A stretch of DNA of 10,870 nucleotides from contig JAKSUF010000029.1 of assembly GCA_024409145.1 (NCBI GenBank), forward strand, positions 1 through 10,870, read 5' to 3'. The position numbers were made by a program, and so were the translations under genes. Every line of letters begins with the position of its first letter. Position 1 is the first letter of the stretch. The notes beneath the pieces are model-generated. The model worked only from the letters and a program-made list of their open reading frames with translations. It ran no database searches and had not been told where the DNA came from. Of the stretch, positions 1 through 6,898 are shown one piece after another. The DNA is from an archaeon (GTDB taxonomy: Archaea > Methanobacteriota > Methanobacteria > Methanobacteriales > Methanobacteriaceae).

Positions 1-2
1 AA

Positions 3-485
3 GAAGCTACAACAGCTATGGAAGAAGTAGGATTAAGACTTGGTGATGCATCTTACGAACAAGGTGTTAATAAAGATGAAGCTGTTGTATTAACACAAAA
101 TGTTCCAGTAGGTACATCAATGTTTTCTGGTCAAAAAGCAAAAGTTACATTAGGTGATAAGAGCAAAGCACCAAAAAGAGATGATAAAGATGATGATAAA
201 GATGACGATGATGATTCTGATGTAAATATAACTAAAGAAGTTATTAAGGGAACAGCTTATATTAGAATTGAAAATAAATCAGTTCAAGTTGATGATGCAA
301 CAACATATACAGTTTGTATTATTGCAGATCAACCAACACTTGGTAGAAGCACAGTATATGAAAAATCTATGACAGGTGCAGATATCAAAAAACAATTATC
401 ACAACCTGTAGAAGTTGAAAGCGATTGTGATATTCATTTAACTATAAATGGAGAAGTTGTAAAAACACTTCACTATAATAAATAA
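3..485 (+). CDS. PASTA-domain Ser/Thr protein kinase, C-terminal part (5' truncated by window edge)
   Basis: The reading frame is open from the window edge, so this is the tail of a longer protein; the ATG at 18 is internal. The first ~50 residues match the end of a PASTA repeat: an EA..AM..GL opening, then a QNVPVGT segment and a G-x-x-A-x-V-T-L end. In membrane kinases of the PrkC/Stk/PknB type such repeats lie outside the cell and sense peptidoglycan fragments. An Asp/Lys-rich linker follows (nt 172-223), then ~85 residues that are not PASTA and look beta-rich. Some family members, such as the Staphylococcus kinase, carry an extra C-terminal Ig-like domain, and this may be an equivalent. 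rsgA starts 16 nt downstream; kinase then rsgA then rpe is a familiar Bacillota order and supports the identification. The kinase domain is outside the window, so a PASTA protein of another kind is not formally excluded. Confidence 0.82.
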   Translation, partial: EATTAMEEVGLRLGDASYEQGVNKDEAVVLTQNVPVGTSMFSGQKAKVTLGDKSKAPKRDDKDDDKDDDDDSDVNITKEVIKGTAYIRIENKSVQVDDATTYTVCIIADQPTLGRSTVYEKSMTGADIKKQLSQPVEVESDCDIHLTINGEVVKTLHYNK

Positions 486-501
486 AAACTAGTAGGTATT
501 T

Positions 502-1458
502 ATGCAAGGAAAAATAATTAATATTACAAATAAGTTTGTTATAGTAGAAGATAATGATACTAAACAAATTGTTAGATGTAGTTTGAAAGGTAAATTTAAA
601 AAAGATAAAATAAATTTTTTAGTAGGAGATAATGTAATTTTTAATCTTACTAATAATGATGAGGAAGGACTTGTTGAAGAATTACTTGAAAGAAAGAATT
701 CTTTAATAAGACCACCTGTATCAAATGTCGATCAAGTTATTTTAGTTTTTGCTAGTAAGAATCCTGATATAAGTTATGAAATATTAGATACATTTCTAGC
801 AGTTATCGAAAACGAAGATATAGAAATTGTTCTTGTTATTAATAAATTTGATCTTGATGAAGAAGGATCAAAATTAATAAAAGAAAAATATGAAAAAATC
901 GGTTACAAAGTAATTTTATCTAGTGCAAAACAAAATATAGGAATATCTGAAATTAAAGATGTACTAAAAGATAAGATATCTGTTTTTGCAGGACCAAGTG
1001 GCGTAGGTAAAAGTTCAATATTAAATGAAGTATTAGAAGATGCTGATTTAGAAGTTGGTGACATTAGCGATAAAACATTAAGAGGAAAACATACAACTAA
1101 AGGAACTGTTCTTTTAACACTTAAATCTGGTGGTAGAGTTTTTGATACAGCTGGATTTACAACAATCGATTTATTAAATATTGATGATGAAAATTTAGAA
1201 TTTTGTTTTAAAGAATTTTTACCATACTTAGGTATGTGTAAATTTACTGGATGTAAACATGATAAAGAAATTGGTTGCGAAATTAAAAAACAAGTTGAAG
1301 AAGGAAATATATCAAAAGAAAGATATGATATGTTTATTGATTTTCAAAATAAATTAAAAAATAGAGCAAACCATAGAGAAAAAGATAATAAAATATATAA
1401 AGGTAAAAAAGTATTTATCTCATCAAAGGAAGCTAACAAAAGAGGATTAAATAACTAA
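502..1458 (+). CDS. rsgA: Ribosome small subunit-dependent GTPase A (RsgA/YloQ)
   Basis: RsgA is a circularly permuted GTPase that binds the 30S subunit and acts late in its maturation. The 318-residue product shows the permuted motif order: an N-terminal OB-fold (about 1-70), then the G4 motif NKFD (114-117), G5-like SSAK (140-143), P-loop GPSGVGKSS (164-172), switch I RGKHTT (194-199) and G3 DTAG (215-218; usually DTPG). The C-terminal zinc site is intact, with Cys246, Cys251, His253 and Cys259 in C-x4-C-x-H-x5-C spacing. Length is normal for the family. The ribosome binding site is modest (AGTAGG), in the 16-nt gap after the kinase gene, so the gene is probably cotranscribed and perhaps coupled to it. 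rpe follows after 10 nt. Confidence 0.97.
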   Translation: MQGKIINITNKFVIVEDNDTKQIVRCSLKGKFKKDKINFLVGDNVIFNLTNNDEEGLVEELLERKNSLIRPPVSNVDQVILVFASKNPDISYEILDTFLAVIENEDIEIVLVINKFDLDEEGSKLIKEKYEKIGYKVILSSAKQNIGISEIKDVLKDKISVFAGPSGVGKSSILNEVLEDADLEVGDISDKTLRGKHTTKGTVLLTLKSGGRVFDTAGFTTIDLLNIDDENLEFCFKEFLPYLGMCKFTGCKHDKEIGCEIKKQVEEGNISKERYDMFIDFQNKLKNRANHREKDNKIYKGKKVFISSKEANKRGLNN

Positions 1459-1468
1459 GGAGGATCTT

Positions 1469-2152
1469 ATGATTAAAATATTACCTTCAATTTTAACATC
1501 AGACTTTACAGATGTTAATAAAGATATTGATGTATTTAAAAGTTTGAATATTGATGAAATTCATCTTGATGTTATGGACGGGAATTTTGTTCCAAGTATG
1601 ACATTTGGTCCTAAATATATTAGCGATATTAAAAGTCATCATAGCGATTTAAAACTTGATACACATTTAATGATTAATAATCCTATTAAACATATTAAAG
1701 ATTATATTGATGCTGGATCAAATTATATTTCTATACATATTGAAACTAGTAAAGAAAAAGAAATAAAAACTATGTGCGATATGTGTAAAGAAAAGAATAT
1801 TAAATTTGGTTTAGCTATTAATCCTGAAACAAATATTAAAAAGTTATTAAAAATTCTAAATAAAGTTAGTGTAGATTTTGTTTTAATAATGTCAGTTCAT
1901 CCTGGTAAAGGCGGTCAAAAATTTATGTCTGACACATTATCAAAAGCAGATTTCTTAAATGAATTTAAAAAAGAAAATAATCAAAACTTTGATATAGAAA
2001 TCGATGGCGGAATTAACCTTGATAATATTAAAGAAGTAATTGATAAGAAGATAGAAAGAATAGTAATAGGATCAGCTATCTATAAAGATGGATATATTGA
2101 TTCTAATGTTACTGCATTTAATGATAGAATAAGATTAATTGCAGGAAATTAA
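1469..2152 (+). CDS. rpe: Ribulose-phosphate 3-epimerase
   Basis: Interconverts D-ribulose 5-phosphate and D-xylulose 5-phosphate in the cytosolic non-oxidative pentose phosphate pathway. The 227-residue TIM barrel has the usual length and landmarks: the opening ILPSILTSDF, the metal and acid/base residues His32, Asp34, His66 and Asp179, the phosphate-loop region MSVHPGKGGQKF (141-152), the IDGGIN strand (178-183) and the VIGSAIY phosphate-binding end (199-205). The VHPGKGG segment is a small variation on the commoner VNPGFGG. A strong AAGGAGG site in the 10-nt gap after rsgA fixes the start. This is the last gene of the kinase-rsgA-rpe run, followed by a strong terminator. Confidence 0.97.
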   Translation: MIKILPSILTSDFTDVNKDIDVFKSLNIDEIHLDVMDGNFVPSMTFGPKYISDIKSHHSDLKLDTHLMINNPIKHIKDYIDAGSNYISIHIETSKEKEIKTMCDMCKEKNIKFGLAINPETNIKKLLKILNKVSVDFVLIMSVHPGKGGQKFMSDTLSKADFLNEFKKENNQNFDIEIDGGINLDNIKEVIDKKIERIVIGSAIYKDGYIDSNVTAFNDRIRLIAGN

Positions 2153-2177
2153 ATTTAAATATTAAAAAATTGTAATA

Positions 2178-2207
2178 AAAAAATTCACACCTTGGTGTGA
2201 ATTTTTT
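2178..2207. terminator. Bidirectional intrinsic terminator between rpe and the PH-domain gene
   Basis: A perfect 13-bp stem (AAAAAATTCACAC with GTGTGAATTTTTT) closes a CTTG loop. It has a T run on the right arm for + strand transcripts and an A run on the left arm that becomes a T run for - strand transcripts. It lies between the convergent rpe and PH-domain genes, so it probably ends both. Confidence 0.92.
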
Positions 2208-2263
2208 AGTTAGTTAATTTATATTAAATCAATTAGCTAATTAGCTTAATTAATTTAAGATCA

Positions 2264-2806
2264 TTAGTCTGAAATACCAGGAGCATGATCAATGTCTCCA
2301 GCATCTCCTGTATAAGCTTCGATAACAGTTGGTCTCTTCTTAGCAGAATATTCTTTGAATTTCTTTTCGATTTCAATATAATTATCAATTCCATCTAAGA
2401 TAAGAGTAGGATCACTTCTATCAATTGTATGTAATGTGACTGTTCCAATTCCTAACATTCTATATAAGAATGATTGAGAAGATGAAATATCAACTATACG
2501 ATAATTTTCAAGATTTTCTCTCTTAACTGTAAAGAATCCAGTTTGTACAACAAAACTTTTTTCATAAAGTGTATAGTATGTTGTAGATATTTTTATATAA
2601 TCTTTAATTACAATAAATATTGTAATTATAAAAGCAATAGTAGCAATAGGTCCAAAAATATTTGGCATTGCAAAAACTTTGCTGATTAAATTTCTTAATA
2701 TTAGAAGTACAATTGTAAATAAAATAAATAAACCAATATTTTTGATTGCTTTGAATGTTATTAGTTTTGTACTTGGTTTGATAGAAAAAATTTGTTCTTG
2801 ATCCAT
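2264..2806 (-). CDS. PH-domain (bPH_2/DUF304-like) membrane protein
   Basis: The 180-residue product has two hydrophobic segments, at about 20-41 and 51-68, forming an N-terminal hairpin in the membrane. Residues ~73-150 then match the bacterial pleckstrin-homology fold of the YdbS/DUF304 type: TTYYTLYEKSFVVQTG, then RIVDISSSQSFLYRMLGIGTV and a final TLILDGI strand. The Q-S-x-L-x-R-x-x-G-I-G core is characteristic of this family. A ~30-residue acidic, glycine-containing tail follows. The start is set by an AAAGGAGA site just upstream. Homologues are membrane proteins of unclear biochemical role. The gene lies directly behind rpsT on the same strand, separated by a hairpin, with little room for its own promoter; partial read-through from rpsT is likely. 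The family call is firm, the function is not known. Confidence 0.85.
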   Translation of the reverse strand: MDQEQIFSIKPSTKLITFKAIKNIGLFILFTIVLLILRNLISKVFAMPNIFGPIATIAFIITIFIVIKDYIKISTTYYTLYEKSFVVQTGFFTVKRENLENYRIVDISSSQSFLYRMLGIGTVTLHTIDRSDPTLILDGIDNYIEIEKKFKEYSAKKRPTVIEAYTGDAGDIDHAPGISD

Positions 2807-2830
2807 AATTATCTCCTTTTCTTATAAATA

Positions 2831-2858
2831 AAACGTCATAACTTGCATTATGACGTTT
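2831..2858 (-). terminator. Hairpin between rpsT and the PH-domain gene (leaky terminator or processing stem)
   Basis: A perfect 11-bp stem, AAACGTCATAA with TTATGACGTTT, closes a 6-nt loop 16 nt beyond the rpsT stop. Read on the - strand it is followed by TTTTATTTAT, an interrupted T tract, so termination is probably incomplete. The PH-domain start codon is only 24 nt further on. An attenuating terminator, or an RNA end-protection or processing stem, would both fit. Confidence 0.75.
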
Positions 2859-2873
2859 ATATAAATAATTTTA

Positions 2874-3137
2874 TTAAGCCATTTTGTTAACTAAAGTTGC
2901 AAGTCTTGATTTTTTTCTTGCTGCATTATTTACATGTAGAATGTTTTTGCTTGCTGCCATGTCGATTGCTTTTGAAGCTTCGTTTAATAATGCTTTAGCG
3001 TTTTCTTTATCTCCAGATTGTGTTGCAACAACTACTTTTTTGATAGCTGTTTTAACTCCTGTTTTGATTATTTTATTTTGTTCTGTTTTTGTTTTGATTA
3101 CTCTACATCTTTTTTTAGCTGATTTAATGTTAGCCAT
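2874..3137 (-). CDS. rpsT: 30S ribosomal protein S20 (bS20)
   Basis: bS20 binds 16S rRNA early in 30S assembly. The 87-residue, Lys/Ala-rich product begins MANIKSAKKR and contains the typical NAARKKSRLA segment near the C-terminus, with the expected helical-bundle composition and length. A GGAGGAA site 10 nt before the ATG sets the start. It has its own consensus-like promoter and a ~65-nt leader with a 5' hairpin, transcribed divergently from the GDPD-like gene. As is common in Bacillota, it is a free-standing unit and not part of a large ribosomal operon. Confidence 0.98.
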   Translation of the reverse strand: MANIKSAKKRCRVIKTKTEQNKIIKTGVKTAIKKVVVATQSGDKENAKALLNEASKAIDMAASKNILHVNNAARKKSRLATLVNKMA

Positions 3138-3171
3138 TGTAATAATTCCTCCATTTTGTTAATTTTTTATG

Positions 3172-3197
3172 TTGAACCTCGAGGGTGATGAGGTCAA
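3172..3197 (-). promoter_or_regulatory. Hairpin at the 5' end of the rpsT leader
   Basis: In the rpsT transcript the first bases after the predicted start site fold as TTGACCTC paired with GAGGTTCAA, with one bulged base and a 9-nt loop. The loop-side CCTCGAGG is itself self-complementary, giving an alternative fold. It is more GC-rich than its surroundings. S20 is known to regulate its own synthesis in E. coli; a similar role here is inference. It might equally stabilise the mRNA. Confidence 0.5.
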
Positions 3198-3207
3198 TTT
3201 GAGTATT

Positions 3208-3236
3208 ATTATAATACAAATTACCCTTCAAGTCAA
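3208..3236 (-). promoter_or_regulatory. Sigma-A promoter of rpsT
   Basis: On the - strand TTGACT (3236-3231) is followed by a 17-nt spacer and a perfect TATAAT (3213-3208). Transcription should begin near 3201, giving a leader of about 65 nt before the rpsT ATG. Confidence 0.9.
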
Positions 3237-3272
3237 CGGAAAACCAAAAAAATTCAAATAAATCAATAATTA

Positions 3273-3312
3273 TAGAGACTTTTCAATACTTTAGTAAGAA
3301 AAAACGTCTCTA
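3273..3312. repeat. Imperfect 40-nt hairpin in the rpsT/GDPD intergenic region
   Basis: TAGAGAC (3273-3279) and GTCTCTA (3306-3312) are perfect inverted arms. Inside them TTTTC can pair with GAAAA, and TACT with AGTA, so most of the 40 nt can fold into one long interrupted stem. No clear T run follows on either strand, so it is not an obvious terminator. The rest of 3241-3443 is AT-rich, with no supported gene and only the promoter described separately. Confidence 0.4.
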
Positions 3313-3363
3313 ACACTTGTAAATATAAGGAAAAATAAATATATATAATTACTAAAATTTTTC

Positions 3364-3391
3364 TTGTATTTTTGAATTTAAATGATAAAAT
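3364..3391 (+). promoter_or_regulatory. Probable extended -10 promoter for the GDPD-like gene
   Basis: TTGTAT (3364-3369), a 16-nt spacer and TAAAAT (3386-3391), with TG one base before the -10 (TGATAAAAT). This predicts a leader of about 45 nt. An isolated TATAAT at 3344-3349 lacks a well-placed -35 and is a weaker alternative. Confidence 0.55.
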
Positions 3392-3443
3392 AAACTAGTG
3401 ATAAGTAAAGTAATCATAAATATTTATAAAGATAAGGTGAAAT

Positions 3444-4298
3444 ATGACTAATTTATGTGTTTTCATTTTAATGTTTTATAATATTTTTAATAATAAATTA
3501 GATGATAATCTTATTGATTTTTTAAACGAAAAGTATGAAATTTCAATGGATGATTTCAATCGTATTCATGAATTAACAGAAGAAGAAAAACAATATGTAG
3601 TACATGCTGGTGGTAAATTAGATAAGTATACATATGTTAATAATTATGAAGCATTAAAAAATAGTTATGAAGAAGGTTATAGAATGATAGAATTAGATGT
3701 TGAGTTTACATCTGATAATGTTCCTGTTATGTTACATAGCTGGGATGGTTTTATAACATCTTACTTTGGAGTTGAAAGTAATGTAGTTTATTCATATGAT
3801 AAATTTAAAAGTTTTACAATGATCAATGGATGGCATCAATTGTCACTAGAAGATACAATAAATTGTATGGATAACGAATTTAAAGATATGTATCTAGTAA
3901 CAGATACAAAGAATGATAATAAAAAATTATTAAAGTTAATAAAAGATAACTACAGTTATATGATGCCTAGAATTATTCCTCAAGTTTATAATCAAGATGA
4001 ATATTTCTATGCTAAAGATTTAGGATTTGAAAAAGTAATTTATACTTTATATCTTTCAGAAGATACTAAAGAAGAAATAATTAAATTTTCAAAAGATAAT
4101 AAACCTTTTGCTATAACTATGAGTACATCATGGGCATATAGTGATTTACCTGTTCAATTATCAAAGATTGGTGTATATACTTATACACATACTATTAATG
4201 ATTTTAAAGAATATGATTATTTAAAAGGTAACGGAATCAAAGGAATATATACAGATACATTATTATCTGTTAATGGTAATAGATTTGATTTCAAATAA
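3444..4298 (+). CDS. Glycerophosphodiester phosphodiesterase-like (PI-PLC/GDPD superfamily) protein
   Basis: Residues ~50-275 of 284 resemble the GDPD/PI-PLC TIM-barrel superfamily. VVHAGG (52-57) corresponds to the usual HRG segment, NNYEALKNSYEEGYRMIELDV (66-86) to the TNSLEAF...G...IE.D block, and VPVMLHSWD (93-101) to the second catalytic His. Candidate catalytic and metal residues are His54, Glu83, Asp85 and His98, with TDTK (153-156) as a later acidic/Lys strand. The Arg of HRG is Ala and the Glu of the usual EN pair is missing, so substrate or activity may differ from classical glycerophosphodiesterases. Related unclassified Bacillota proteins with an HA.GG variant exist. The first 17 residues are weakly hydrophobic, a possible short anchor but not a convincing signal peptide. 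AAGGTGA precedes the ATG closely. nrdR follows after 28 nt. Confidence 0.75.
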   Translation: MTNLCVFILMFYNIFNNKLDDNLIDFLNEKYEISMDDFNRIHELTEEEKQYVVHAGGKLDKYTYVNNYEALKNSYEEGYRMIELDVEFTSDNVPVMLHSWDGFITSYFGVESNVVYSYDKFKSFTMINGWHQLSLEDTINCMDNEFKDMYLVTDTKNDNKKLLKLIKDNYSYMMPRIIPQVYNQDEYFYAKDLGFEKVIYTLYLSEDTKEEIIKFSKDNKPFAITMSTSWAYSDLPVQLSKIGVYTYTHTINDFKEYDYLKGNGIKGIYTDTLLSVNGNRFDFK

Positions 4299-4326
4299 GT
4301 AATGTTAAGAAATATGAGGTGAAAAA

Positions 4327-4770
4327 ATGGTTTGTCCTTATTGTGGAGAAAAAGAATTAAAAGTTATAGATTCAAGAGCTTCAGATGATACAAGAAGTAT
4401 CAGAAGAAGAAGAGAATGTGAAAGTTGTCATCAAAGATTTACAACTTATGAAAGAATTGAAGAAGTTCCAATTATTGTTGTAAAGAAAAATGGATTAAGA
4501 GAAGAATTTGATAGATCAAAAATACATTCAGGTATTGTTAAAGCATGTTGGAAAAGACCAATATCTTTAAGTGATATTGAAAACTGTGTAAGTGAAATTG
4601 AAAATGAAATTTATCAATCTGGAAAGATGGAAATTGATACAATGACTATTGGTGAAGTAGTTATGAAAAAGTTAAGAGAAATGGATCAAATCGCATATGT
4701 TAGATTTGCATCTGTTTATAAAAAATTCAATGACATTGATTCATTTATTGAAGCAATAAAATCACTATAG
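4327..4770 (+). CDS. nrdR: Transcriptional repressor NrdR
   Basis: NrdR represses ribonucleotide reductase genes in response to adenine nucleotides. The 147-residue product has the N-terminal zinc ribbon (Cys3, Cys6, Cys31, Cys34, with CPYC and CESC pairs), the basic RSIRRRRE stretch (23-30) and FTTYERIE, then the ATP-cone from about 49 to 139 with VVKKNGLREEFDRSKI (51-66) and YVRFASVYKKF (124-134). Length is standard. AGGTGAAAAAATG sets the start. No ribonucleotide reductase gene is in the window. In many Bacillota nrdR is followed by replication-restart genes (dnaB/dnaI); here an unrelated small gene follows instead. Confidence 0.97.
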   Translation: MVCPYCGEKELKVIDSRASDDTRSIRRRRECESCHQRFTTYERIEEVPIIVVKKNGLREEFDRSKIHSGIVKACWKRPISLSDIENCVSEIENEIYQSGKMEIDTMTIGEVVMKKLREMDQIAYVRFASVYKKFNDIDSFIEAIKSL

Positions 4771-4778
4771 GAGAAAAA

Positions 4779-5306
4779 ATGGCTGAAGATAATAAAACTA
4801 ATTTTAATGAACAAACAATGGATTCTTTATCAAAAGAAGAACGTTTAGGCGTTATGTATTTTGCAGGTATAAAAGCATTGAAAGAAAAAATTGAAGATAG
4901 CAATAAACTTATGTTTAAACTTGCAACTTTAGATGAAGATAATGTAATCTTTTCAACTTTATTTTTCTTATTTGTAATTATAACAGGAAATAATAATGAT
5001 GTTAAAAATACAATTTTAAGATGTAAAGAAGAAGAGTTTCAAGAAAAGAATTTAGATAAGAATAAAGTAAATGAATATATTGATAAATTTAATGCTAGAG
5101 AAAAAGATTTAGCTAGAATATATTTAGATGTTAACGGAAAAGTAAATGATGATCACGAATTTCAAGATGCATTAATTAAATCATATAGTGAATATTTAAT
5201 GGATAATTTAGATATCAATAAAAATGATGATAGTTATAATGAATTAAGATCAATATTTCTATCAGCATTAAAAATTGCATTCGGATTTAGAGATGCTGAA
5301 AAGTAA
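4779..5306 (+). CDS. Hypothetical protein, 175 aa, acidic and helical
   Basis: I do not recognise this protein. It starts 8 nt after nrdR and the nrdR stop codon TAG is part of its ribosome binding site (TAGGAG), so the two are almost certainly cotranscribed and translated together. The sequence is charged, strongly acidic overall and predicted mostly helical. One short hydrophobic stretch (about 57-69, IFSTLFFLFVIIT) is too short for a confident membrane span and may be a buried helix. A single Cys (82) is present. Codon use matches the neighbours and a terminator begins at its stop, so it is a genuine last gene of the GDPD-nrdR unit. It is not recognisably DnaB or DnaI, the usual nrdR companions. 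Confidence 0.8.
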   Translation: MAEDNKTNFNEQTMDSLSKEERLGVMYFAGIKALKEKIEDSNKLMFKLATLDEDNVIFSTLFFLFVIITGNNNDVKNTILRCKEEEFQEKNLDKNKVNEYIDKFNAREKDLARIYLDVNGKVNDDHEFQDALIKSYSEYLMDNLDINKNDDSYNELRSIFLSALKIAFGFRDAEK

Positions 5307-5340
5307 TAAGTAATAATCATTTGATTATTGCTTATTTTTT
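5305..5340 (+). terminator. Intrinsic terminator after the 175-aa gene
   Basis: AATAAGTAATAATCA (5305-5319) pairs with TGATTATTGCTTATT (5322-5336) with one T-G wobble, followed by a T run to 5340. The stem includes the last two bases of the stop codon. Confidence 0.9.
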
Positions 5341-5367
5341 ATTAAACATATTTTTAAGGAGGTAAAA

Positions 5368-6885
5368 ATGAACGAAGATGAAAATAGAACATACATATGC
5401 ATAGATTTAAAAAGTTTTTTTGCCTCAGTAGAATGTGTTGAACGAAATTTAGATCCGTTAAAAACAAATTTAGTTGTAGCAGATAAAGATAGAACAGAAA
5501 AAACAATTTGTCTTGCAGTTACACCTTCACTTAAAGCATTTGGTATTCCTGGTAGAGCAAGATTGTTTGAGGTTGTATCAAAAGTAAAAGAAATTAATAA
5601 TAGAAGAAAAATGTATTTAAAAGATAAAACATTTAAAAATAAATCTTTTCTTAGTGATGATATAAATAATAATCCTGAAACAGAAATTGATTTTATAATT
5701 GCAACACCACAAATGCAAAAGTATGTTGATTATAGTACAAAAATTTATAATACATATCTTAAATATGTTTCAAGAGAAGATATATTTGTTTACTCTATTG
5801 ATGAAGTATTTATTGATGCAACAAAATATTTATCTTTTTATAAATTAACAGCTAAAGAATTAGCAATGAAAATGATTAATGATGTTTTAAACGAAACTCA
5901 CATTACAGCAACTGCAGGTATTGGTACAAATATGTATCTTGCAAAAATTGCTATGGATATTGTTGCAAAGCATACTGATCCAGATGAAAATGGTGTAAGG
6001 ATTGCTGAACTTGATGAAATGGAATATAGAAAAATTTTATGGACACATCAACCACTTACAGATTTCTGGAGAATAGGTCCTGGTATTTCATCTAAACTTG
6101 TAGCTTATGGAATATATACTATGGGCGATATTGCAAGATGTAGTTTAACTAATGAAGATTTACTTTATAAATTATTTGGAGTTAATGCAGAACTAATTAT
6201 CGATCATGCTTGGGGATATGAAAATGCAACTATGGAAAGTGTAAAAGCTTATAAGCCAAAAGCAACAAGTTTAACTAATGGTCAAGTTTTACATTGTCCT
6301 TATGATTATCAAAAAACAAAAACTATAATTAGAGAAATGACAGAAGAATTAGTATTAGAATTATTAAATAAAAAATTGATAACTGATCAAATAGTTTTAA
6401 CTGTTGGATATGATATTGATAACTTAACTAATCCATTGATTAAAAAAGATTACCATGGTGAAATAACAATGGATCATTACGGAAGATGTATTCCAAAGCA
6501 AGCACATGGTTCTATAAATATTGGAGAGTTTACAAATTCTAATGATAAGATAGTAAAGAAAACAATGGAACTATTTGAAAATATAATCAATAAAAATTTA
6601 TTAACAAGAAGAATGTATGTTGTAGCAAATCATACAAAAAATATAGATGGTGATGTAGAAGCAAAAATTGATTATGAACAAATGGATCTTTTTACTGACT
6701 ATAGAGAAATCGAAAGAGAAAAAGAATTAGAAAAGAAAAGACAATATGCAGAAACAAAAATTCAAGAAGCAGTTAGAGATATTAAAGTTAAATATGGTAA
6801 GAATGCAATTCTTAAAGGATATAATTTAAAAGAAGAAGGTACATCAAGAGATAGAAACAAACAAATTGGTGGACATAGAGCTTAG
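5368..6885 (+). CDS. Y-family DNA polymerase, UvrX/UmuC type
   Basis: A translesion DNA polymerase of the Bacillota UvrX/UmuC-like branch. Catalytic Asp13 lies in CIDLKSFFASVE (11-22), with Phe18 in the steric-gate position, and Asp145-Glu146 in VYSIDEVFID (141-150). The region 79-112 is an insertion common in this branch, before the YSTKIYN segment. TATAGIGTNMYLAKIAMD (180-197) is the palm signature, and WRIGPGISSKLVAYGI (234-249) is the helix-hairpin-helix of the thumb. The little-finger domain covers about 295-420. QMDLF (438-442) is a clear beta-clamp binding motif. The 60-residue charged, helical tail after it makes the protein longer (505 aa) than typical relatives. An AAGGAGG site sets the start. 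It is coupled to a YolD-like gene 13 nt downstream, the usual partner. No GAAC-N4-GTTC type LexA box is visible upstream. Confidence 0.93.
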   Translation: MNEDENRTYICIDLKSFFASVECVERNLDPLKTNLVVADKDRTEKTICLAVTPSLKAFGIPGRARLFEVVSKVKEINNRRKMYLKDKTFKNKSFLSDDINNNPETEIDFIIATPQMQKYVDYSTKIYNTYLKYVSREDIFVYSIDEVFIDATKYLSFYKLTAKELAMKMINDVLNETHITATAGIGTNMYLAKIAMDIVAKHTDPDENGVRIAELDEMEYRKILWTHQPLTDFWRIGPGISSKLVAYGIYTMGDIARCSLTNEDLLYKLFGVNAELIIDHAWGYENATMESVKAYKPKATSLTNGQVLHCPYDYQKTKTIIREMTEELVLELLNKKLITDQIVLTVGYDIDNLTNPLIKKDYHGEITMDHYGRCIPKQAHGSINIGEFTNSNDKIVKKTMELFENIINKNLLTRRMYVVANHTKNIDGDVEAKIDYEQMDLFTDYREIEREKELEKKRQYAETKIQEAVRDIKVKYGKNAILKGYNLKEEGTSRDRNKQIGGHRA

Positions 6886-6898
6886 AAAGGAGAAACAA

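Noticed and set aside
2235..2246. 12-bp palindrome AGCTAATTAGCT downstream of rpe
   Set aside because: Short and AT-rich, with no loop to form a hairpin, and next to a much stronger terminator; likely chance in this composition.
2884..3162. Open frame of 92 codons on the + strand opposite rpsT
   Set aside because: It is the antisense of rpsT, has no ribosome binding site, and its hydrophobic composition is what a Lys/Ala-rich gene gives on the other strand.
3169..3261. 30-codon + strand frame in the rpsT/GDPD intergenic region
   Set aside because: No ribosome binding site before its ATG, and it lies across the rpsT promoter and leader hairpin, which explain the sequence better.
6866..6898. 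Upstream in-frame start for the YolD-like gene
   Set aside because: It would overlap the polymerase end and has no ribosome binding site, whereas AGAAAGGAG sits just before the ATG at 6899, where family similarity also begins.
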